This document shows positions 11,261 through 23,284 of a stretch of DNA of 64,000 nt, piece by piece. A program made the translations under genes and the position numbers. Within the stretch, counting starts at the first letter, position 1, and each line of letters starts with the position of its first letter. The stretch lies in NCBI GenBank assembly GCA_002946415.1, contig NJPS01000070.1:310001-374000 (forward strand). The letters are read 5' to 3'. The DNA is from Rutstroemia sp. NJR-2017a BVV2. Taxonomy: Eukaryota > Ascomycota > Leotiomycetes > Helotiales > Rutstroemiaceae. The notes beneath the pieces are model-generated. The model worked only from the letters and a program-made list of their open reading frames with translations. It had not been told where the DNA came from and ran no database searches.

Positions 11261-11937
11261 ATGAACGGCGTCGTCGATAAAGGAACAAACAACTACTCCC
11301 AAACCCTCAAAATAGGGCACGCCTCGCCAAGCAAAATCCCCTGGAGAAGTCTTGGTCAATGTAAGCCTAAACAAGTTCTTGAACTGCTCCTGACGTTTCT
11401 GACATACATACCTAGACAAATACCGCATCCTAGAAGATGGCAGCCAAACACAATACCGTCTCTGCGTAATTGAGAGTCTGATCCCACCGCACAGTGATGG
11501 CCCGGTTTTCCATTTCCACGAAATGCACGATGAAGGATTCTACATAACTGTATGCGAACTCCCTCCCTCTCTCCTCTTTCCCCCTTCATCTATCTATCCT
11601 GCTCACCAGTTATCCTCAAAAATAGAAAGGAAAAGTCCGTTTCCACTCACCCGGCCGCGGCCACCTAGATGCCGGACCAGGCGAGCTAGTCACGGTTCCC
11701 ATCCGCCTACCCCACAAATTCAGTAATCCTTTCGACGAAGAAGCAGTATTTATCAACACGATAACACCAGGGTTTTTCGTGAGATACTTCGAGGTTTTGG
11801 AGGAGATGATTGGGGAGGGAAAGACTTTGACGAAGGATGTTAACATGGCGGCGTTGAGGAGATTTGCTACCGTCCCGTTGACAGATGATATGGTTAGGCA
11901 GTTTGAGGAGTTGGCTGAGCAGGGACGGGCGAAGTAG
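11261..11937 (+). CDS. small cupin-domain protein
   Basis: Three exons, 11261-11360, 11416-11549 and 11626-11937, encode 181 aa. No single ORF shows the gene. Cupin motif 1 spans the second intron: GPVFHFHEMHDE then GKVRFH, giving the HxH...E metal-ligand pattern. Motif 2 follows as PGELVTVPIRLPHKFSN, fitting G(x)5Px(x)nH(x)3N, so three His and one Glu metal ligands appear present. A helical tail of about 60 residues ends the protein. Single-domain cupins of this size in aromatic-polyketide clusters are thought to act as dioxygenases, cyclases or isomerases, and the sequence does not decide which. It lies tail to tail with the PKS. Confidence in the gene model is high because phases and motifs agree. 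Confidence 0.85.
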
Positions 11938-12591
11938 TATTTTGAGGGTAAGGTGTAGTGTGTAATCAAGATTAGAATGTTTTATGAGGTTGATGAGATA
12001 TGTATTTAGAGATATTTCATGCAGTCACAATTTTTGATCTATTGAAATGCTCTTCATTAATGCTGGCGTGTAACTTCACTGTTGCTGTTGCGGGGCTCCC
12101 ACTAATAATCTATATCTGCAATCCTCTCCCCAGGACTTTGAATGCAACTATACGACGAATAGGATGGATCGTAATATCTAGCTGTAAATATCCAGAAAAC
12201 CAACGATATCAGAAGATTCCGGTACAGTTCTTGAGTGCAAGATTCTCGTGATGTTTACTGAAAAACCACTTGTAAAATATAAGCTCGTTGACTGAGAATA
12301 CCTATGTTATCACTGATTGAAGTCTAAAATTTAGGAGCGGTTCCTTGATAGAAACTCTTTCTATAGACGCCCTTCGATATAGCATCACTTCCATGAACCA
12401 GATAGGTTCTGTATACCATACTTGCATATATTGGTTGCATATCTTGTTGAAAGTTCGCAATCATTTTCTCATTTGCTACATGTAAATTTCATCATCTAAT
12501 CGCGAGTTACAAACAAAACAAACCATCATTTGGGAGTAAGACATCAATGAATCAAATCCAGTTCAACAATTCAAAACAAAAAACCTCATAA
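11938..12591. other. intergenic, convergent 3' ends (cupin / PKS)
   Basis: A 654-bp stretch between two convergent genes. It is AT-rich and presumably holds both 3' UTRs. Nothing else is seen. Confidence 0.4.
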
Positions 12592-15500
12592 CTATCCCAT
12601 AGCAGCTCCAACAAAAGAAGCCAACTCGGAGATCTTCGGCCCAGTCTCCACCATCGAGAAATGATTGACGTTATCCAAAACCTCGACCTTCAAGTTCTCC
12701 TTCCCAACCAACTCTGCCCATCCAGCACCAGTGAAATCCGTTCGGTTATTCAAAAGCCACAACATTTCCCGCGGATCGTCCGGTCTAACTTCTGGTCGAG
12801 GATCACTTGGAAGTTTACAGATCCCATCGCGAGCATATATGATATGTGTATTTAATGGTGAGGAACCCGTAAATGGCTTCACCTCGTAACCATCCAACGT
12901 CCCAATGAAAGCGTCGAAATGCGGACGAAGCCATTCCGGTGGAGCCTTCCCATTTGTCCCAAAGATTCCAACACTCTCGAAGAAATCATACATTCGTTGT
13001 GGTGGATTTTCCAAGCCAACGGGATTCGGAGAGTCGATGAGGATCAAACTTGCTATTTCTTCGGAGCTTTTGGCTAGCTGTTGTGCCGCTTCATATGCAA
13101 GGATTCCTCCGGCTGACCAGCCACCGAAGTAGTATGGGCCATGAGGTTGGCGACGGCGGATCTCTTTGAGATAAACAGACACCATGTCTTCTAACGAACA
13201 GCCGACCATATCGTGGGGAGTTTTCATCCACGGACAGTTTAATCCGTAGACTGCGACATCGGGAGAGATTCGCGGGATAGATGCATATGATGTTGCGGAT
13301 CCAGAACCATCGGGGAATAGAAAGAGAGTCTTCGTGCTTGTCCTCACGTTGCCTTGAAGTAAGACTGAGGTGGCTTTGGCATCATCAAGCTTGCTAGACT
13401 TTTCTTTACTCGGAACATTGCTTGATTTTTGAGTTGTGTCATTGACCACCAGTTTTGCTTCTGATCTTTTTGGTGCCAATCCTAATGCCTCCTCCACTTC
13501 TTTCAGAGTATCGCATTCTGAAAACAATGTCGAAGGAAGCTCCATGTCTAGCGTTTCCATAAGCTTGCTCATAATCGCCAAGGCCAACAGGGAGTCCATG
13601 CCAAGCTCAGCAAGAACTGTTGAATTGGTGATTTCGTTAGCGGCGACACCTGTCTCCTCAGCGACAATAGACCGTATGGCTGCCATGACATCATCATCTT
13701 CAGAGCCAACTGAAGTTACACTTGAGGCATAGCTGGAAGCGGAATCGAATGCTGCTTCTGCAGTCTCTGGCTCTTCATCTGAGGTTGGATGCGCGGGTGA
13801 ACTGTACCCGCTGTCGCGATTCAAAAAGGTTGTAAGCTCTTTCACCGTGGGGTATTCCGCAAACATTGTCGATTGTAGCTCAATTCCAAGCTCCTCTAGG
13901 AGTCTTCCGGAAATGGTCAGCGCAAGGAGCGAATCAATCCCGAAATCAGCGAAATCGCTATCCGCCTCCAGAGCTGTCGCGTCGATACCTGCTTCATCTG
14001 CAATGATCGACATTACTTGCGCAACAACATTGTTTGATGTTTTCAGTGAAGGCTTCGGTGGCTTAGGTGTGTTTTCCTTTGTCGGTTTTTTGGTGGCAGA
14101 CTGTGTAGCTGGTGTCGAGGCTTTCGTCGGCGTTGGCTTTTCAGCAGCAACTGGTTTGACTATGGAGTTACCCGTAGCCCTGGACTTAGAAGGAAGTAAC
14201 TGATCTAAAACTTGGCGAGGAACACCCTGGAACTAATTCTGCTTTTAGTATGTGATGTGAAAGTTACTAAGACAAGAACTTACTCGAACACCTTCAAACA
14301 CAGCTACTACGACACCCTCGTCGAGAATGTACGTATCTCCGACATATGTTGTTCCACTTTCAAGCTGCATGCGGTTGTATGTCTGGTATGTCTTGCCCTT
14401 GGCGAACTTCGTTGAGCAACGCATTGCATCCCACCCATGGTTGACGAAGACTTCTTCTTTGGAATGAATGTTGTCGTTTCCATTCATTATGAAGCCTGCA
14501 ATGTGCCCTAGACTGTCGATCCAAATTGGGTTGAAGTAGAAACCTTCGTCACCCACTTGGAAAGACACGCGTGCAGTCGCTTCTAGTTCATTGCTGTCCA
14601 GGACTACTTCTTGAATACCTTTGTACCTGGAATCATAGTCGACAAGAGAGGAGAAGAGCTTGTAAACCATGCCAGTTTTCAGCTTGTGCGATTCACCAGA
14701 ATCAACACCCTTAGCCAAAGCGTTAATTCTGCTCTTGATAAGATAAGAATTTCGTTTCCATTCCTGTGGCCAACTGCGGCTGTTAGTGATGCGTACCAAA
14801 CATGTTCCATGGTCAGCAATTTTCTTGCCGAGATTATTAGTACTGAATAAAGAGATAGCAATAGTCCCGGCCGACCAATCAGCAGTTGCAGAAATGCGAA
14901 GCAGTTGTGCGCCGCCGTTGGGGTGTGCAATGAACGGTCTGGTAACTTTCATGGTTCCAACATCAATTCCGGTGTCATCCTCGTTCATTCCATTTGCTCT
15001 TAGCATGTAATCTGCCACAGTCATGGCCATGTCCGCGTAAAGTGACTAACTTAGTTAGCAGATATTAAATACATGTTGTTAGAGCGACTTACAGAAGGGC
15101 ACAGAGCAGCACCGTTGACCTTGTGGCCTTGGATGACGAAGGAAAGTCGGGGGTCATTGATGTTTGACTCAACGAGGAGTGTCGACACATCTCGACCATT
15201 TTTCTCTTCAATGACCCGTTGAACAGACGGGGAAATCCAGATAGTCTCTCGCTTGTCTTCAGTTGGAGCGGAAACGACAGGTTCCGTCGCTGGAACATCA
15301 CCTTTTGTAAGGCAAAAGTCATTCCTGTAATCAATCCAGTACCTTTTCAAATCCCAACTATATCTTGGCAGCTCGAGAACCTGCAGAGAATTCCTGAAGT
15401 CTCTGTGGTATTCGTCCCACTGAATTTCTATGCCATTGCTGTAGAGAAGCTCAATCGAGCCGGCCAGAACCTTCCAGGTGTCCTTGTCTTTTCTTAGAGA

Positions 15501-18500
15501 TGGCATTGTCATACTCTGCGAGCCTAATGTGCCCTTTATCATAGCAGAGCAGAGTGGATGAGGCCCAATTTCCAACCACAAAGTGCGTTCGTCCACGATA
15601 GAGGAAGAAATCGCGGCTTCTAGAGCATCTTTAAAGTTCACAACACCCCGACATGCTCGAGCAAGATATGAAGCACCTAACTCATCCTTGTCTGAGATTA
15701 TGCGTCCAAGTAGCGGGGACGCAAAAGGAACTTCGGGTGCACTGTAGTGAACACTGCTAGCCGCCTTCTCAAAAGCCTCCAAGATAGGATCAACTTGCGC
15801 AGAGTGGAAAGCGTAAGGAACGTTCAACTGAGCGCATTCGAAATTTTCTGCCTTGAACTCGGACATCAACTGACCAATTTCATCAACTGGTCCACTGATG
15901 ACAGTTCCAGACGGCTGATTCACACAAGCTACCTCGGCAGAGAAGTTGACCAATCTTGATTTGGTAACATCTTGTGGCGCCTTGATGTGTAACATAGTAT
16001 GGGTTCCCTTCAGACAGAACTTTGACAGCAGTTGTGCTCTAGTGCCGACGAGATAGATGGCATCGCTTGCTGTCAGCACGCCAGCAGCATAAAGAGCAGC
16101 ATATTCACCGAGGCTATGACCAATGACAAGAGCCGGCTGTACACCCCAAGACTTCCAAAGGCGGTACATCGCCATTTGTATGCACGAGTGAGCCAGATGA
16201 GTAAAGACCGGGTCGAGATCTTCAATTTTAATGTCCGAGGAAGTTCCATCGACAAGTGATAGAAAGCTTGGGAAGTCATGCTGTTGAGCAATGCGATCAA
16301 ATTGGACCAGATCGGCTTTGAAAGTTGATAAAGACTGGAACAGCTGTGCACCCATGCCTAGGTAGAAAGTACCCTGACCTGTGAAAACTAACACGACTTT
16401 AGGAAGCTTTGACGCGTTAGGGATAGGTTTGACTTCTGGTCCATCTCTTCTTGCTTTTAGAGACTCTCGTAGCGATTGAGTGTCCGATGCTGAACAGATA
16501 AACCTGTGATTGTGTTGTGTTCTCCTTGCCGTAGTTGTGTAGGATAATGATGGTAATGATACTTGATGTGCGTCGAGATACGCGATAAGGTTACTTATGT
16601 TTCCTTGCAAAGAGCTCGCCGTCTTTGCTGTCACCGTTACGAGGTGCACTGTACGGGAATCCTGGTTGCTTCGATTGACCTCTCGGATCGGAGAATCTTC
16701 CAGCAGTAAAGCAGTATTTCCTCCTGCAGCGCTGAAATTGTTCAAGAACACAGCTCTTTTGCCCCTAGCAGAATCAGACCGACGCCAGGGTGTGGGCTTC
16801 CTAGCAATATGGACATTGCGCTCTTCCAGATCGAGAGGGTAATTGTGATTTATCTTCGTTTTTATTCCAACATGTGGGGGAATCTCATTCATTTTCATCA
16901 TCATCAAAATCTTGATGAGTGAAGTCACACCGGAAGCGGACTCAGCATGGCCGACATTCGCTTTAGCGGAGCCTATGTAAAGTGGATGATTTGCCTTTCG
17001 ATCATGACCGGGCACGAAAGCGGCTAAGACTGACTTCATCTCGGTGGCATCTCCCGCTTGGGTGCCAGTCCCATGCATTTCGATATAACCGACATCGAGT
17101 GGATTGGCATTAGCATGCCTCATCACGCGTTGAAAGACTGAGAGCTGGTCTCCTTCATGTGGTCTGGTGATTGAGTCTGTCTGGCCACAGTGGTTTGTGT
17201 ATGATCCTCGAATGACACCATAAATAGGGTCACCATCGGCTTCGGCATCTTCGAGTCTCTTGAGAATGACAGCACCGACAGCATCGGCTCTACAATAGCC
17301 ACTAGCTCCATCATCAAAAGCATTACAATTTCCTGAGAAATATTAGTATGTGGTTCCAATCACAGCGTTGTCTCCATTACCTGTGGTTGATAAGAAGTGA
17401 CCTCGATCCAGACCGGCAAAGTTATCGGGATTTGTCAGTACGTTTGTCCCACCAGCAACAGCAGAGTCACAATCCCCTCTCCACAAAGAAGTGCATGCCG
17501 TTTGAATTGCGGCCACTAGAACATTAGAATATTAGCATTCGTGTTTTATGAAGAAGTTAAGGGGAGAATGATTAGCCTTATTGTGAGGCAGAATGTTTGT
17601 ATCTCATATGCGAAAAAAGCTGAAGAAATCTAGGAGAAGATCGAAAAACATGTACTTACAGCTCGAGGAACATGCGGTATCAATGCTCAAACTGGGACCA
17701 GAGAATCGATAGAAGTAACTCGGAGGATATTAGTACATGCACAGAATTGTGATATATTAACGAACCTTATTCTTCCAGGTACAAATGCGCGGTTGCCACC
17801 AGGGATAAAATATGTATCAATATCTTGGCCACTGTTTACCTCACGCCAGTCATCACTAGTTACACCGAAAAAGACACCAATACGGTCTTGCTGCGTGGAA
17901 GGCGTCCTGTTCGTTACCATCCCTGCCATTTCCATAGCTTCGTAAGTTACGGTAATAGCTAATCGTTGCGCAGGATCCGTGTTCTGACATTCCCGTGGAG
18001 ACATGTTGAAAAACCGCGCATCGAATAACCCAGGTTCGTTGATAAAACACCCATACTGGACTCTACTTGTGTTCTTCTTTTTGCCTGAAGCATCAAAATG
18101 AGTTTTCCAATTGAATCTGTCCGGTGGGATGGTACGATGGACATCTCTGCCATCTCTCAGCAATTGCCAAAACTCTTCGTTTGAAGCTGCCTCTGGAAAC
18201 CGGCCAGAAAATCCAGTAATGGCAATATTCGAATGCTCAAACTTGCCACTAGGTCTCACAGGTTCGGATGCGAAGGTGGTTGTGTTGAGCACGTCGCGAA
18301 TGGAAACAGCAGTCTTGGTGGAACGATTCAACACCGTAGATATCAGCTGAGCAGCATTTGACAGCACTGGAAATATGTCAACTGTCTCAAAGGACATGTC
18401 TTCAAAATCTTGGCCTCCGAAGTATTCAAGGATTTCGTCCCATCGGATTTGCTCGTACACTGAATCTGCTATTGCTTTGCGAAAAAGTTCTGTCAGACTA

Positions 18501-19457
18501 GATGCGGTGATGATTTCGCCAGAAGCAGCAGACAACAACGGAAGTCTTGGCTTGTAGGTCTTGAGTCTTTCATCATGAAGTTCCCCGAGGATTTCATCGA
18601 TATCGCTTGGCGTGAATAGATGAGGAGCATGATAAGGGGAGTTTATGGGCAAGGAATATGTCTTGAATGAGGATGCGCTCCGCAATTTCGTGAGAATACT
18701 CGGCCTTCCGCTAATTGTAACGTTTGATGGCGCGACCGCAGAGATATATGGCCGATAGCTTGGAGATAATTTCTAGGGTAATGGTCAGTCACATCATCAC
18801 CGGTGCGCTTTAGGAAGACGAACGTTTGCAGCACTGAAAGTTTCGATCAATTCAATAGCTTCTGCTTCCTTGGCGCTGAAGATTGTAGACCAAGATTGAG
18901 ACTCTGTTAGACGAGAAAGTTCCATGGCATTTCGAAGCTCTAACGACCGCAGACCAGTCCTAAACGCAACAAGGACAGCCTCAATAGCCGCGGGTATCAA
19001 TTCTTGTAGTGTCTGTGAAGTGCTGATGGCTGAAGCGGCAAAGGAGCCGGTACAGAGTCCCAGGATATAACTATCTGCGGCAGTTGGATACGGTCGAGAA
19101 CCTTCGCCATAATATCTGAATTTCAAGGTTAGCAAAGCTTCAGCGTAGCGTTTAGTAGTTCTTCTGATAATACCTGATGAATAGCCCAAGTTGTGTTGCG
19201 CATAGCAGAGCGAATTTTAGAGCCGGAGTTCCTTCAGTCTGACCCAGCTTTGAGAGTAAATCAATGAGTGTTGTGAAATTCGGGAACCAATCTTGTTGGC
19301 TTCTAGGAAGCTTTGCAAATTCATGTCTGAAGGCAAAGGAGATTTTTACAAAGAATGATTGCAATAATTCGTTGTTCCTCATGTGAAGGAGTCGACGGAG
19401 ATGTTCCTCGAAAGGTAAAGTTAAATCTCCAAACACATAGAGCTTGAGAGAATCCAT
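12592..19457 (-). CDS. non-reducing polyketide synthase (SAT-KS-AT-PT-ACP-ACP-TE)
   Basis: Eight exons: 19457-19174, 19115-18824, 18772-17766, 17718-17660, 17515-17381, 17332-15093, 15045-14284 and 14232-12592. They give 2139 aa in phase. SAT starts at residue 1 with nucleophile in LGLCTG (about C116) and a YHAPHL His motif. KS starts near 372 with DTACSSS (C544). MAT has GHSLGEY (S999). PT has [10 protein letters not shown] (H1329) and DSLGHIAGF. Two ACPs carry DSLLAL (S1694 and S1807). A TE/Claisen cyclase has GWSAGG (S1966) and a C-terminal His in VNHFSM. No reducing or C-methyltransferase domain is present. This layout is shared by naphthopyrone, tetrahydroxynaphthalene and nor-toralactone synthases, so a cyclised hepta- or hexaketide is likely. 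An ATG at 19469 is also possible. An AflR-type site lies 275 bp upstream. Confidence 0.95.
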
Positions 19458-19731
19458 TGTGAAGGTCACTGGTTGAGGTAACGATGGTGAATCGAAATGC
19501 TGATTCGGTGTTGAAAATGGGTGGCAAGGGGCCGGTTGATTGAAATCAAAGAACCATAGGAGAAAAATACATCAATGGTCAGTGGAATCCAAATTCGAGG
19601 TTTACCATGAAACTTGTAGCTTTACAACTGTGGCAATGATAAGCTGGGAATTACTCTGCAGATTAATCGTTACGCCCACGTTTCCAGGACGCGAGATTTT
19701 GGTTTGCTGCGAGGGTATCTACACAACGTAT

Positions 19732-19742
19732 TCGGCAGCCGG
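19732..19742 (+). promoter_or_regulatory. candidate AflR-type site in the PKS promoter (TCGGCAGCCGG)
   Basis: Fits TCGN5CGR and TCGGN3CCGR. It lies 275 bp upstream of the PKS ATG. Confidence 0.5.
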
Positions 19743-20785
19743 GGTCCGCCAATTCGCAGATGCTGACATTACCATGAAAGTTCATGATGAAGAAGCAGTG
19801 CTTTCACTGATATCAAATCTTATGTCAGTGTGCCATTACACGAACTGTGTAAGAAGGCTATAAATCTCTGATACTTGGAGTAATCCTCTGCGATAGACAA
19901 TGGGCTTTCTTCAACGACGGAATCTTCCTGGGAATTTAGACCGTTTCTCTCCTAAAACACTGTGATGACATTGATAGCAATGTCAGAGGAGCCGATGCAA
20001 CCCATTCCGAGGTAGAGCTATTAGGAAATTCTAAGGTTACATGTAAAAGAGATGTTGCTTCATTATCTGATCTGCCCCCTGGTGGGGACCCTTTCATCCA
20101 AGGCTGTGGGATTACTGTGGTAGTTTAAGCACAGTGAGTATTTCACGTGTGGACAGGACCTCTCCTGGGAATGACATCTGGTATTAAAAGCTTTGGAGTG
20201 GAGATCCATGTTGTGCTAAGGATTAAGATTGTGATACGAGACGAATTAGGGTGCCAATGAACACCATGCTCCATCTCCATTTTTCGTTACCGACGATGCA
20301 GGAAGGATTTAAAAGTCATAACTTGTATGGGAGCGCCCCTCCCAGACCTCAAGAGATTCAATAAAATATAGGCTCAAGAGATTAACACATACGTGGCTCA
20401 AATCGTGACACTTGTCTGTACCGCTGCAATCTACGCCTGTTCGCACCGAAAGAACAGCCACCCATAATGGAAAATCTAGCTAGATGCACCAAGAAAGTAT
20501 ACATCATAGAAATGACCTGCCTGTACCTTTCTATCATATCATAAATCGTATACTTCTACGCCATGATCAACAGCCCCCTACTTGCAACTTGCGAAGTGTA
20601 CTTCTCCTGTTACAGCCGTTCATAGTCTCGGTTGATACTGGGGCGAATTTTTAGCAAAACCAGAATTAGCATAGTATCTTTCTCATACTAACCGTGGAAT
20701 GGCGGGTCGGCTCCGATGAGTAAGTGCAATAATCAGGATCCATTCGTGCCGCGCTCGGAAAGTGGCCCGTTTGTGCGGACGGGGG

Positions 20786-20796
20786 CCGGCTTCCGA
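20786..20796 (-). promoter_or_regulatory. candidate AflR-type site (TCGGAAGCCGG on minus strand)
   Basis: Fits TCGGN3CCGR and shares 10 of 11 bases with the site at 2696. It lies 157 bp upstream of the methyltransferase-like gene. Confidence 0.5.
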
Positions 20797-20952
20797 GTTG
20801 GTTGAATCGACAACCCCCACTACAGTCTGCTAGCAATCGTGGAAATATGGTACTACAATAAAACACCAAATTGTATGAAAATAAGATGGCTCACCACATC
20901 AAAGAACATCTCATTCTAAGCTATCACCAACTGAAACGAAAAAGCAGCAATT

Positions 20953-21877
20953 ATGATTCTCTTCCCACGTTTCCAGCTAATCGAGATAGAGGACCAGCCA
21001 TGGTGTCCATCTTGGCTACGCGAATACTCTCATGCAGCGCTGGCGCAAATGTGGCAGACCACCGGTGCAATGAGAACGAGCTCAACAGCAGCGCAAGCAT
21101 GCGATATTCTTCTTCAGAATCTTCCTGATCCATCTACCTTCACCTTTATCGACGCATGCGCTGGAGCGGGAGGACCTTCGCCAATATTGGAGAAAGTCAT
21201 CAACCAGAAACTTCGAGCACAAGGGAAGGGTCCTGTCCAATTCATTCTCACGGACATCTACCCGGATCTGCAGGCTTGGGAGAAGATCGTCAAGCGTAGC
21301 GAAAACATTTCATTCGTACGACAACCCGTAGATGCCACCAAGAAAATATCCAGGTATGCGGAGCCGGGGAAAAAAGAATGTCGGATTTTCAATCTTTGTT
21401 TCCATCATTTCGATGATGAGCCGGCAGCGAAAGTTTTGCGGAGCGCTGTTCAAACGTCGGACGCCTTCGTGTAAGTCCTAAACACTCCTGATCCAGTTCT
21501 TCGTCCTTCTTTGACCGCGACCGTGCTGATATTATCATTTGAAATGTAGTATCTTCGAGATGACGCACCGCAACCTTTCAGCGTTACTTAACACCACGAT
21601 TGTTATTCTCTCACCCCTTCTGACAACGTTACTCTGGTATTGGTATTCGCCCATGCATATCCTTCTTACATACCTCATTCCCATTGTGCCGATTTTCTTT
21701 GCTGTAGATGGCTATGTATCTTGTATTCGTACTCGGACAGCGGAAGAGACGATGGCGCTGTTGACAAAACAGAAGGACCTGGATTTGAGCGAGTGGGAGT
21801 TCAAGAGTGGATCACAATTAGTCTTGCCACCCTTTGGCAACTTGTACTATTATATCGGAGTCAAGAAACAGAAGTAG
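20953..21877 (+). CDS. membrane-anchored methyltransferase-like protein
   Basis: Two exons, 20953-21470 and 21550-21877, encode 281 aa. The N-terminal 180 residues look like a class I methyltransferase: FIDACAGAGGPSP forms motif I, an acidic strand-end FILTDIYPD follows as motif II, and LCFHHFDDEPA fits the post-substrate strand. The C-terminal part has a long hydrophobic stretch (about 190-235, one or two membrane spans) and a soluble tail, so the enzyme domain is probably tethered to a membrane. I do not recognise a characterised homologue. Placed head to head with the PKS, it may methylate a pathway intermediate, but it could also be a non-cluster conserved protein. Confidence 0.75.
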
Positions 21878-22237
21878 AAAGTTATGGTGAAGCTGACTGA
21901 AAGCCCCATGTTGCCATTGGGGTGGAAAGTCTGTAAATGATGGGCGTGGTGAAGGGCGCGACGATGGTCGCTTGCAATATTTCCCCCTCATGTACCTAAA
22001 TGTGCGCACGGATATCTATCTACTACCAGTCTCTATCCTCAGGCATCAATAAGATTTCCACGGTTACTTGTGCTTGACGATCTTGACGTTGCCTCAAATT
22101 AGTTTCGTGCTTTAACTCAACAACATAACTGCAACACAACTGTCAACATAACTGTCAACGCAAATGTGAACGTCAACGACGTGAAAAGTTGGAAAATCTA
22201 TGATATTGCTCCATAAATGCACACGCCTAGCAGGATT
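21878..22237. other. intergenic, convergent 3' ends
   Basis: Between the methyltransferase-like gene (plus) and the MBL hydrolase (minus). Short direct repeats of the ACTGTCAAC kind occur near 22130-22160. Nothing else is seen. Confidence 0.4.
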
Positions 22238-23284
22238 TTACGCCTTCAAGTCCTTCAAAAACAGCCACCTTCCCTGAGTAGCTTTGTCCTTCGCTTTCCA
22301 ATCAGCAATACTCTCCGGAAAGAATTCTAAACTATCTAACAATGTAGCATCATGTGCGAGAATTATCATCACATCATCTCTCCCGTCAAAGGCCTTTAAC
22401 TTTTCCACTGTCTCCTCAGCCATCTTCAGGTCTTCAGCCATTGCAGGTGCGAGATCATAAATAGATTTCTCTCTGGACTTATGGCAAGCCGGAGATGCAT
22501 GGTTACAACTGCTCACTTCCGAGCGTAATCTGCCGATAGACTCCTCCGACACGGTTTCTGGTAATGGCCTGAAGCTGTTCGGTCGCAGCTGCGCGATACT
22601 GTGGCAAGCATCACCGCCCAAGAGCAACCAAGAATCCTCCGTTGTCCGGCAAAGAGCACAGATATGATGAGAGGTATGGCCGGGAGCTTCCAATATCCAG
22701 AACGAGCCATCCCCGAAGAAATCCGCTGCTCTGAATCCTCCAATCGTTGTCTTGCACTCTGCGAAATCGATCTCCCGAACGGTTCGACCTTCAAAGGCAC
22801 TATCGAGAACAAAAGCATTGGGGTTGGTCGGATATCCAGGGATATAATTTGCCTTCAAGCCTGGCCCAACAACGAGCTCTGTAGTGGAAGGGAAGACTGA
22901 AGGATCACCAACATGGTCGATGTGAGCGTGGGACCAGATAATGGAGTTGATTTCCGATAGATCTACTCCTTGGGCTTTGATTGTGTCTGGAACATGCTGG
23001 AATTCGTCGATGCCCATCACATCATTGCTTGTGAACATTGCTTTCAATGCAGGCGGCATTCGATTCTCTAAATCTTTCATGAAGGCCAAATCGTACAAGA
23101 CCTTCTGACCACGATTGCGTGACTCGATCAAGAAGCTGTAACCTGCCAAATCCAAATATTTCTTGTCGACTGGAGCAGGATGCACCAGCATCTCTGCCAA
23201 CATATGCGATCTTGCTCCATTGATGACCGAAACGTTGACGCAGTGGCCTTGGAATTCTGGGAAGCGAATATCCTCAGGAGTCAT
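22238..23284 (-). CDS. metallo-beta-lactamase-fold hydrolase
   Basis: Intronless, 348 aa. The metal motif SHAHIDHVGD (residues 118-127) is the HxHxDH signature. APGHTSHH, GGDACHS and a C-terminal AHDATLLD supply the remaining His and Asp ligands, so a dinuclear zinc site looks complete. It resembles lactonase-like MBL proteins. The stand-alone MBL thioesterases that unload TE-less anthraquinone synthases share the same fold. Here the PKS already has its own TE, so this protein may instead open a lactone, detoxify, or edit stalled acyl-ACP. It shares a 335-bp divergent promoter with O-methyltransferase 2. Confidence 0.88.
   Translation of the reverse strand: MTPEDIRFPEFQGHCVNVSVINGARSHMLAEMLVHPAPVDKKYLDLAGYSFLIESRNRGQKVLYDLAFMKDLENRMPPALKAMFTSNDVMGIDEFQHVPDTIKAQGVDLSEINSIIWSHAHIDHVGDPSVFPSTTELVVGPGLKANYIPGYPTNPNAFVLDSAFEGRTVREIDFAECKTTIGGFRAADFFGDGSFWILEAPGHTSHHICALCRTTEDSWLLLGGDACHSIAQLRPNSFRPLPETVSEESIGRLRSEVSSCNHASPACHKSREKSIYDLAPAMAEDLKMAEETVEKLKAFDGRDDVMIILAHDATLLDSLEFFPESIADWKAKDKATQGRWLFLKDLKA

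Larger units (their letters stand above)
19458..20952. promoter_or_regulatory. divergent intergenic region, PKS / methyltransferase-like gene
   Basis: About 1.5 kb between divergent genes, with no convincing gene inside. Two TCGGN3CCGR sites occur, at 19732-19742 near the PKS and at 20786-20796 near the methyltransferase. A related TCGGCTCCGA with a 2-nt spacer lies at 20707-20716. Confidence 0.5.

Noticed and set aside
12592..23284. Anthraquinone-type cluster (TE-less PKS plus MBL thioesterase)
   Set aside because: The PKS has an apparently complete C-terminal TE domain, so the MBL protein is not needed for release.
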